Source: Cytospora piceicola (Eukaryota > Ascomycota > Sordariomycetes > Diaporthales > Cytosporaceae). From it: a stretch of 64,000 bases of DNA. Shown in pieces: positions 47,758 through 58,200 of the stretch. Location: contig JALQBC010000006.1 of assembly GCA_023375675.1 (NCBI GenBank), positions 744,001 to 808,000 on the forward strand, in the 5' to 3' direction. The position numbers and the translations under genes were made by a program. The notes beneath the pieces were generated by a model. That model saw nothing but the letters and a program-made list of their open reading frames with translations. It did no database searches and was not told the DNA's origin. The first letter of the stretch is position 1. Every line of letters starts with the position of its first letter.

Positions 47758-50105
47758 ATGGACGTACCCTCTTATCCTAAATCGCCGTCAACCTCACCAT
47801 GGCCAGGGCAATCTCATATTGGCCTACAAACTACTAAACCTCGACCTGTATTTTCTCCGTCTCCACATACCTCTTTCAAACGCTCGTTACCCAATTCAAC
47901 CTCCGAGATGCATCTCGTACCGTCCAACAGCGACCTTCTCATCGGTTCCCTCAACCAGCGAGACCAGTACACGATGGAGACTCCTCTGAACAATCCCATG
48001 GAGACCGATCTTCCCCCACCGCCGCCGCAGGTGAGCAGTGGCCGCTTGGGGGCAATTATCGTCGTGTACGTTCCGTGCCCTCTTCGCGCCTCGTCGCGTC
48101 TTTTCGCGTTTGCTCGCATAAAGGAGCTCGAGATAGCCTTATTCTTGCGACAGGCTATTATTTACTGACGCTAACCAGCATGCTCGGAGGCCTCTTATTC
48201 TCCGTAATGGACACGACCATAGTGTCTACCGCCTTAGTTACGATTGCGACAGATCTCCAAAACTTTCAGGATATGTACTGGGTGGTGTTGGCGTATATGC
48301 TCTCATACCTCGGTAAGCAGCATAATGATTCCTTGCTGGAGGAAGAAGAAGGCCAAAGGCTAACCAACTGGACCTGCAGGTTGCGCAATTGGATTCGCCA
48401 AACTCGCTGACCATTTCGGCCGTCTTCCTATCTTCCTTTTCTCCTGGCTGATATTCTCCACCTTCTCCCTCGGGTGCGGCTTTGCGACAACAATGACACA
48501 GCTGTGAGCCATCCTTCTTTTGCCCCCAACAACCCAACAGTGAGGGTTTAGCTGATGCGCCGGTGTCTCACAGTATCGCCTTTCGGGCCTTGCAGGGCGT
48601 CGGCGGCTCCGGTCTGTACAGTTTGTCACAGATCTCCCTCGCAGAGATTGCACCGCACGGGAAGAATGCTCTGATCGGCATGCTCATCGGCATCACACTG
48701 GCCACCTCGTTCGTCCTGGGGCCTCTGCTTGGCGGGGTCATCTCTGGTAGTAACTGGCGGTGGATATTCTACATGAAGTATGATACCCTGAAGACCAAGA
48801 GGAGCAAAAGACGGGGTTCTTCGGGAAGCTGACTTGTCTGTAGTATTCCCGCCGGTTTCGTCTGCATGTTCTCTCTCGTTATGCTCTGGCCCCAAGGATT
48901 CGGCAAGGCTATACACCCCTGGAGGGAATTCTGGAGGATTGACTTCATCGGCAACATATTCATCGTTGCAGCATGCGTCCTGATGGTGTACAGTCTACAG
49001 CAGGCCGGGACGAAGACCTTCGCGTGGACAAGCGTTGAGTTCCTGACCACCTTTACTGTTTCCATCGTCTGTTGGGCTTTGTTTTGGGCTTGGCAACTAA
49101 TTCTCAAGCACCTCCCTATCCAAGTCGAGCCAGTTTTTCCTGTTCGGCTTGTTTATCATCGAGTCTATATGGCGGCCGTTATGTAGGCCTTCTTACCTTT
49201 TCTTCTCCCTTGGCTTTGTTGAAACACATCTGACTGACTATTCTTTTGTACACAGCTCCATGTTTCTTTCCGGCTATTGCTACCTCGCATTGATTATCAC
49301 TCTTCCCGAGCGGTTCCAGATCGTCAACGGCGACTCCGCCCTCATGGCCGGCGTCCACCTCCTCCCCATGCTCGGCGCCACAGCCACGGGATCTATCATC
49401 GCCGGTGCATTCTCGAAGAAGAAAAACAACACCTCGCGAACCCTCGTAGTGGCAGCATGCTTCCAGGTCATCGGCCTGGGCCTCCTGACGACCTTTGATA
49501 CCTCTTCCTCGCCTGTAGTGCCCCAGTTCGGCTACCAGACGGTCTTTGGCCTCGGCGTGGGCCTGACCTTCTCTTCAGCCACGATACTCACCAAGATCCA
49601 GGCCTCTGGCAAGGACCACGCCGTCGCGCAAGGGGTGATGGCCCAAGTCCGCGTCCTCGGCGGCGCTGTCGGCCTCGTCATCTGCAACGTCATATTCAAC
49701 ATCCACCTGGAGGCCCTCGAGGGGCAGCTGTCCGCCAAGGAACTCGAGGCGCTGCACCGCTCCCCCCTCGCCCTGATCGACCAGGGCCGGACCGAGGAGC
49801 AAGAGGTCAAGGACGTGTTCTCCGCCTCCTTCCAGAACATGGTCTGGGTCATGTTCTGGGTCGCTGTGGCGGGCTTCGTCGCCAGCATCGGCACCTGGGA
49901 GATGAACCCCACCCCCCTCGACGAGCTCGACGAGGCCGCGGCGGCTCACCCCTCCAGCAATCACAAGCAGGTTGGCAGCCGTGGAGGAAGCGACACAGAG
50001 CTGGAGGACTTGCCAGCTAGCAGTGGTGGAAGAAACATGGAAGCGGGTTCTTCGCCTGAGCAGCCTGATATGCCGGCGTCGCGAACCTTTCCGGCTCGGT
50101 TGTGA
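47758..50105 (+). CDS. MFS drug:H+ antiporter, DHA2 (14-TM) family
   Basis: Six exons, 47,758-48,065, 48,179-48,312, 48,380-48,503, 48,574-48,777, 48,844-49,182 and 49,256-50,105, all GT-AG, give 652 aa. Family motifs run across the junctions: MDTTIVSTALVTIATDL (motif D1), GFAKLADHFGRLPIF (motif A), RALQGVGGSGLY (motif B), and GPLLGGVISGSNWRWIFYM then NIPAG (motif C of exporters). The N-terminal 85 residues and the last 65 are hydrophilic and Ser/Pro-rich. DHA2 proteins export toxins and antifungals; with the polyketide synthase 5.6 kb away this is a candidate product or self-protection exporter (inference). An in-frame ATG at 47,626 would add 44 residues. Confidence 0.9.
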
Positions 50106-53100
50106 GGAGGCTGACGGGCCGTTCTCCATGTGAAGGGGGTTCGTGAAGAATGATACCTAGGAACATCGGCAGGAGCACGCTGCTTGTAGGAAGCTCTACG
50201 CTGGCGCCGGGCACACCGCTGCTGCGGGAAAATGTACGTACGGTAACAGAGCGTATCGGGTGCTCCTGGAGAGAACTCCGGGCTGTCAGCATCTTCAGGG
50301 CAGGCCCCTGGGTGGCGTTCCCAACAACGGCGTTCTGAAATTGTCTGCCCGAAGGCTTCTAGCATGGCGTTACGATATTTGTTTCATAAGCATTACAGGG
50401 AAGTGTAAGTGGGGGTACTAGATTGCTAGTAGAATGACTGAGAAAGGATTATTACTTGAGTACGTAATTCGGTGGAGATATCACATGCAAAGGTTTTTAA
50501 TACTCTCGCCTGGCAAGCCTCTCATTTTCCGGGTTTTCTTTCCTTCCAACCTTCCAAGGTTTCAATCTGCAGAAGTTCAATCCTTGAACTTTTTCCACAC
50601 ATTTACCAAACGCAATAGTCTTGCAGTTGTTGGATCGTAATCCACTAGTGTTCAAATAATACCCAATGTTCTTATTTTTTGAGATCATGCTGTCCAGAGA
50701 TTGGGGGCCCAGGTGGTTATATATTCATCAGCATAAACGTAGTTGTGACATGTACAGTGCCTACCCCTAATATATCATATCCTAACATAACATAAATCCT
50801 TGACATATCATACACATTTAGTGGGCGGAATAGTTGATAATGTATGAGTCCCTTTAACCCTATACGTCTTATATCCCAGGCGCCCTCATATATCATATAC
50901 CCTAGGGTAGATGGCATGGATAAGCCAAATAACTAATATATAAGGAGTTGCCAATGTTTAAGATAAAGAACGACAGTGACTTAAGTCAGAAATTGCAACT
51001 GCTGATGAGATAAATCTAAATATAGAAAGTCCTGGCTCTTCTTACATTTCTATGCTTAAGGCCAGCTGGCAATGGGCAGATCTACGCGAAGACACTGAGG
51101 GGCGAAACCTTGGAAACCATCTACAAAAACAATATGATTGACGTTCGGCGTCTAGCACATTCCCCCAGGTGTCTCCCTAACTATTTACTTTGTGTAGAGT
51201 CTGTCCATTAGACAAGTAGAAATGATTACTATCACTACAAGTTATATGTATGACGTGTCCCGATGATGAGAAATTCCGTAATAATCTCTTATATTGATTG
51301 TCCTTCGTATTCGCAGAAACCATATTACAAGTGGACGTTGATGCATAAGAAAATTTCCCCTCTTAAAATAGAAGCAGTATTGGCGGCGATAAGCAGCTCT
51401 ACAACGGTGACATGATCTTTAGGGTACTTTTCGAGTGTTCTGTACGTAGATAGTTGTGTTGCAACCCTTCTTCTCCTCGTTCAGCCACTTGAGTGTATGG
51501 CAGTCAGAACTCTGGTGTTGCTCCCTCGAACTTACTTATTCACCCTGCTCGCTGCTCTGGCAGAGTTCATGATCCATAATGCGGTGTAACCAATTCTCAT
51601 ACTTGAACTACGGAGAAGTGAGGAGGTGGGTAATAGTCGGAGAAATGTATTGAGTTAACATTGAATTCAATGTTGCATCACTTGCAACATTTGCAACGCT
51701 AAAGAGCGGATATGCTTAGTTGGATGTTTAGTTTACCCAATACTTGAGTATGTAGGCAATTTGTAAGAAGACTGATTCAATATCCAGTGGCCTTTTACTA
51801 TCTTCTTAGGTACGTAGGTAGCTGGAGTATGTACGTGGTCGGGTGCTACCCAGGGCCCTATGGACCTCTAGGTGGAGGCTTGCACATGTGCACTTATCGA
51901 CACTCATCAAGACCATATATCCCTTCTGCCTAGGTGAGCTTCTTTGCTATTAATCATAGTTTGACCCCTAGTTCGGTCTGGACAGGTGCACACATGTGTA
52001 TATTATAGCGGCCTTAGCAACCTCTGGAAAAAGGAAATTCTCTCACTTAGGTATATACCTAACAATGTAGGTGCCTACATCCACTATGATTCCAAACATT
52101 CATGGATATCTATATATACCACTTGCCATAGAATATGTATACCAAAACACACCATAACGAAGCGGTGTCTGAAAGGGCCATGTAGGCAAGGCTGTCATCC
52201 GCTCCACGTTGTCCTAATCACATAGTTGTCGTAATCACATACCTCAGTAGCTAAGGACGTGGCTGCAGGTCGTGACCAACGAGCCAGTCACAATGCCAAG
52301 GTCCTTGGAGCGACCTTGGAAGTTCCAAACTCGGCACTCGGCAGGGAATTGGACATAGGCGTTGAAAAAGGCCCCTCGAAGGAGTAGTGATTCTCACCCA
52401 ATTAGAAACAACCACCCTGTCATTTGGCCATGTGCTGGGTTGAACCCGGTCGATGCATCATGCCCCGTCTGCTGCTTCTGGTCACAGGATGTTCAATGTT
52501 GCCTATGATAGTAGGGAACCGTCCTTGCCCATGACGAGCGCCGTACATCGATACGCAGCAATTCCTGTCACCATGTACTTACATACCGAGGTATCTTCCA
52601 AGGTTGGTACTTACCTAGGTACCTACATGGAGAGGTATGGAGAGGGGTGTTTGGGGGGGGGGGGTGTCACAAATGGTGTTGAAAGATGGGGCTTCGCGGG
52701 TTGTTCCACGCTAACGGCTCGCTTACCCAGGGACCTACCAGCTCGCAGCCTAGTTCATGCTAGACAGGAAAGTACCGCTGTCTGTTAGCAACTTACCTAG
52801 GTAACTCCTGGTAACTAGGTACCTAGATAGTTACTGCCTCCCGATCTGATCTTGGTGGCTTCCGAGGTTGACCCTCCAATCGGAGGATGAGCGTCCCAGC
52901 TTCGAGGTAGATGCCCTGGAGGAAGTGACGCCGTCGGGACCCGAGGTTGCCTACTCAAGAAAGTAGGTGATACATGAGCAAGAGGCTGCGGGCTGCCGGA
53001 GCGGAAGGAAGGAACGGGAGAAGATTACTTCTGGGAGCGGGGTCTTTTTGCGTAATGCCCCGGAAGACGGGTCAAGTGCACCGGGTCCCATGTTTTGTCT

Positions 53101-55255
53101 GATTAAAACAGGTAAAATTTGTGCTTTTGTGCTCTTATGTCCACCTGGGCACATGGTATATAATATGTGTATATCTCAGTTTCAATAAGGGTAAGGAACA
53201 CACCAAAATGACCCACAAGCGTTGTTCACCCCTCCGAGTCACCGTGTGCCTGAAATTGTTACATGCCTGCATACCTGACCTATCACTGACGACCTGGGAC
53301 TCAGTCACCACTACCTACTGGACTCTCCCATTACCCGCTCTGCACACTTCATTGGTCCCGGGCCGGGAGAGGGACGGTTTCCATCACTACCTACCTAGGG
53401 TACTATAAGTATGTACGTAGAGTTGTACTGCGTGTTACAGTGCAAGCGTCTCAAGCAAGATCTCGCAGATCTCAGAATCTAGATCTCAACTACACCTACC
53501 TAGGTCTTACCTGCCTACCTAGGTAGGAGGGAGGTAGGCCCTTGTGATTTAACCATGGCAGTCCTACGTGATCGCTCCCGAGTGCGTGGCGCCTTTCCCG
53601 ACACCATCCTTACAATTAACGTACGTGTATAGTAAGTACATGGGACGATAGCTGTTCGGTGCAGGTATCCGTTATCTGCGGCTCATGTGCAGTGAGTGAC
53701 ATCCTCGAGTGCATGTGTATATATCCCATCTCTGCTGCAAGGAACAAGGGTTTGCAGTCACAGCACATATAATAAGCAGTGTAACCAGTAGATAGATGCA
53801 CACTGGAGATGGCGACATCTACTACATACAGAGTCCCTATTCCAACCATATACACGTCTACTTGGGTATACTTGTCCCACCCTGACTTCCAATCCTGTGT
53901 CCCGGTCGAAAAAGGAAAAAGGGCTGGTCGATATACATTACGTATTTACACAAGAGAACCAGCTATGCTAGTGGATACCTGGGTACCTACCGAAGTCTTT
54001 AGGCTGTCAGGCTATCTACCTAGGCAGCTGCTAGGCAGGCCTGTTAGGTAGCACCTGGTAGCATAAGGTAGGTGCCCAGGTGCTTAAAGCTTTCCGAACG
54101 GAACTTTCCGTTGTCGAGTGAGCGCGTGGGGCAACAAAAACCAAGGTCCTCCTCGGCAAGCTTTGCTTTTTGCCAACCTGCCAACGTGCTCCCTGACAGG
54201 CCCTTGACCCCGTCGACTTCCAATCCTGGGCAATGTGACTGACGATCGTGAGCGCCTGTCCAATTTATCAGGGATCCTCATCCACGGGCCTCATGGGGCG
54301 CACCGCCACAGATATTGCACCTGTACTGTGTACCTGTGTAGTTATATAAGTTATGTATGGAGATGGAGTATGCAGTATTGAAAGACTGTTGTAGGTACGG
54401 TCCGGAGTACAGATTTCTAAATATGTGCCCCGTAATCAAATGCACCTGGGCAATTACAGTACATACCTAGGTACCCTTCCCCCCCCCCACCCCCCAATGT
54501 ACTGCACGGATGCGTACACGGTACTGCCTGAAAGGGCCTGTGCTGAGCTAGCACCCAGGTACCTGGATACTTCTGCCAAAGGTAGCGCTTGGGGTCAAGC
54601 TGGGTCCTTGCACTCCTTGGTCTTGCCGCTGCATAAACCAGCCGTTGGCCTGTCAAGCCTGTCACGCCGCCTGTCTCTTTTCCTTCCCGTCAACCAACCT
54701 TGGCTAGGAAACCTTCCGAGGCGGTCTGCCTTAACCGCTACCTTCACACGTCGTCTTGACTGCTGCCGTGTCTGTCTATCTCTTACTGCCGAGTAAACCC
54801 TTCCCGTCTCTCAACTCAAGGTTTTCCAAGAGCATTTTTGCACTCTTGCGCTCTTGCAGACTCGAACCTCCCTCTTCCCCCTCCCCGCAGCAGGCACAAG
54901 AACGGACCAGCCAAGTTTTTTCTTCTTCTTCTCTTTTCCCTCTCCTCCGGCTCTGTTAGCCACGACCGGGAGTCTGGACACGCTTGCCGCTTGCCGCTGC
55001 CGTTCGCCGCCCAGCGCCCAGCTCGGACCTCTCACTCTCACTTACGATTTGGAGTGCAAAGCCTCCCCCCCCAGCCTCCTTTCCACCCCCCGTCCCTTCC
55101 AGTCTACGTACCGAACTTACTTCGCAAACTTGTCTCGTTTGGGGATCCCGATTCCCCTCGTGTAGCTACCCAGTACACAACCGATCCACCACGCCGGGCA
55201 CTCCAATTATGCCGACCTTCAAGTAGTACGGGACTGTGGATCTGGTAACGACAGG
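50106..55255. other. Gene-free region, part AT-rich
   Basis: About 5.1 kb. By eye, 50.4-52.2 kb is markedly richer in A and T than its surroundings, with many TATA/ATAT words and no long open frame. From 52.2 kb the base composition returns to normal and the TACCTAGGTA (52,612; 52,794; 53,516; 54,464) and CACCTGGGCA (53,142; 54,073 reverse; 54,443) words recur. The last kilobase is C/T-rich and probably carries the promoter and 5' UTR of the histidine kinase. Confidence 0.55.
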
Positions 55256-58200
55256 ATGCATCCCCAGCTTAGGAACGTCGCCCTCGTCGATCTTCTCGAG
55301 GCCGACCCTCGACCGACCTTCATCGTGGACATCACTGGCGCCCCTCGAAACCCTGGCGACAGCTCCGTTGCCTACTACAACCCTGCGCTGTCTTCGTGTC
55401 CTGACCTAGTTGAGCTCGTCGAGTCCGCCCGTGGCCAACACTCCGCCCTCTGGGAATGGGCAACCGCGTCCTTCCTGCCTCCGAGTCCTTCCAAAGCTCG
55501 CCGCTCGTCCGCCTCCGGATACCCCTCCTCGCCTTTCTACTACCTCAACGCCCAATGGAGCAAGTGCCTGGTCCACTCGAGATGGCTGGTCGTCGGCACA
55601 AATGAACAGCCCTCATCCGCCGACCGTCCCCGCAAGGTCCGCCTCGATTCTGAACGAGGAAGCTTTGGCGTTTCCGGTAGTGCCAACAAGGTCGCCTGTT
55701 CCACTCCTCCTATATCGATCCCGCATCATGACCGCCCGCTGGAATCCTTTCCCTCGACCAGAGGGGCCAGTGAACTTGAGCCCTTGACGCCGCCACAGAG
55801 GCTGGCTGTTGAGCCCGATTTGCTCTTGCCCAAGATAACGCACGACCAGGAGCCATACCAGAACGTGCTCACGAGTGTCGACTGGGCATCAACACCTCTT
55901 GGGCCTTTCGACAGCTGGCCGGCCCTCCTGAAACAGACCCTCAACCAGGTCCTAGCCGACTCCCGGCCGATCGCCATCTACTGGGGCGATCAGTACATCA
56001 CGATATACAACGAGGCTTTCAGCAAACTATGTGGTTCGAACCACCCACGTCTACTGGGCAAATCACTGGGAGATGTGTGGCCTGATGCTGGCGCGAAACT
56101 GAAGGAAACCATGCTTTTGACTGCCGAAAGACGACGTGCGATCGTCGAAGAAGAATGGCGATTTTTCATGGAGAGGTCGGACGAGGGCTGCGAGGAGACA
56201 TACTTAAAGTGGTCGGTCGTGCCCATCAAGGAGGGTGATAAGGCGGTGGGTTTCCTGCACCCTGTCCTCGATACCACCTCGGTGCGCCTGTGGCAGAGGC
56301 GGATGAAGATGCTGATCGATCTGGGAGATGCGCTGGTCACGGCAAGAGACACGAAGTCTTATTGGGCAAAGACGATGGAGTTCCTAGAGTCTGTCGAGCC
56401 CCAGTACGATATCCCGCTTGCCATCCTGTACTCGGTTGAAGATGATCCGCAAGCCCCCAGTGTCACCCACTCGCTTTATGACTTCCCCAAGATCTGTAGG
56501 CTCGAGGGTGCCATTGGCGTGCCCAAGGGCCACGCTATCGCTCCACTGACCCTCTCACTACGAACTCCGAGTGCGGGCCTCGCGTCTATATTCCGAGATG
56601 CCTTGCATAGCCAGTACCCTTTGTTTCTTCAGACAAGAGATGGCAGCTTGCCCAAATCCATGACCCAGGGCCTGGAGTGGAGAGGATTTGGTGATGCCTG
56701 CCGAAACGCCGTCATCTGTCCCATCCGGCCCACCAGAGACGAGAGCGTGATGGGCATGCTGCTGCTTGGGTTAAACCCAAGGCGGCCATACGATAACGAT
56801 TACCGCCAGTACATCTCACTCCTCAGCCAGAAGTTGACTACGACTCTGGCTTCCACAGTGTTGCTTGAAGAGGAGGCAAGACGGGGGAGGAACGCGGCGC
56901 AAGAAGCTGCTTACGAACAAGCTAGACTCAAAGAATCCCTAGCGGACAGGACCAGGGAGGCAACCGAGTCACTACATAAATTCGAAGCCGTCGCGGACTT
57001 CATTCCGATCGGCATGGCCTTCCAAAATGCCCAGGGCGTCCTGACCTACGCTAATGACGCTTGGCACCGCATCACCGGCAATCCTCTCCGGGAGACGGGT
57101 CCATCTAGGTCGCTACGAGACATCCTGTCGTATGTCGTGGAGGAGGACCGACCCAGTGTCCTAAGGGCCTACGAGCGTCTGCGCACAGAAGACAATATCA
57201 CATACGACTGCCGGCTGACTCGTCGGAACACCATCAACTCTCCGCCACCGCCAGTCCGTGAATCGACCAGCTTTCAGAAGTCTGGTGTCGAACTTCGAGG
57301 CATCGACGACCAAGCCTCTGAACGCCACATTCTCGCAGCTTGCCGTGCTGAACGCGCTCCGGACGGGAGCATTCTCCAAGTGCTGACCTGTCTGACAGAT
57401 GTTACTCTTCACAAGCAGACCGCCGAAGAGGCAATCCGGCGGGCACGGCAGGCGGAGAACCTGAAGCGCATAGCGGAGTTAGCGACTGTCGGCATGTATG
57501 AAATCAACCTGGATGGTGAGGTTGTCGAGGGGAACAATGTGTTCTTCCAGATGTGCGGAATGACGAAGGAGGGCAATACAACCACAAGAACGGCCAACGT
57601 CAAGCCATGGCAGTCCTCTGTTGTGGAAGAGGACCTTCCCGCGCTGCAGGAGGTTATGAACAAGGTCATCCGTGAAGGTACGTCTCAGACGATTGAGGTT
57701 CGATTCAAGTCGCCCTGGAAAGCCGTGGACAGACAGGGAACGGAGATCGTTGCACCCAGGTGGGCGTATTACACATTCCTTCCCGTCAGGAGCTTGGATG
57801 GGACAGTCCAGTCCTTCTGCGGCTGTGTAAGCGACGTATCCCTACAAAAGTGGCAACTCGAGCAGGAGCGACTACGCAAGGAGGAGGCGCTAGAATCCAA
57901 ACGACAGCAGGAGAACTTCATCGACATGACGTCTCATGAGATGCGCAATCCATTAAGCGCCATCATCCACTGTGCCGATGCAGTGATAGCGTCATTGTCC
58001 AAGGCGCTCGAAGTTCAGCAAAACATGAAGAGTCTGAGCAGGCAATCCTCGGCGACGGCTCCTGGTGGTAACTTGAGTGGAAACGTCCGTCCGGAGGCCG
58101 AGATTTTGATGGAGAACAGCGTCGAGAATGCCGAGACCATCATCGCGTGCGCTCAGCATCAGAAGCGGATTGTGGACGACATTCTGACCATGTCTAAGCT

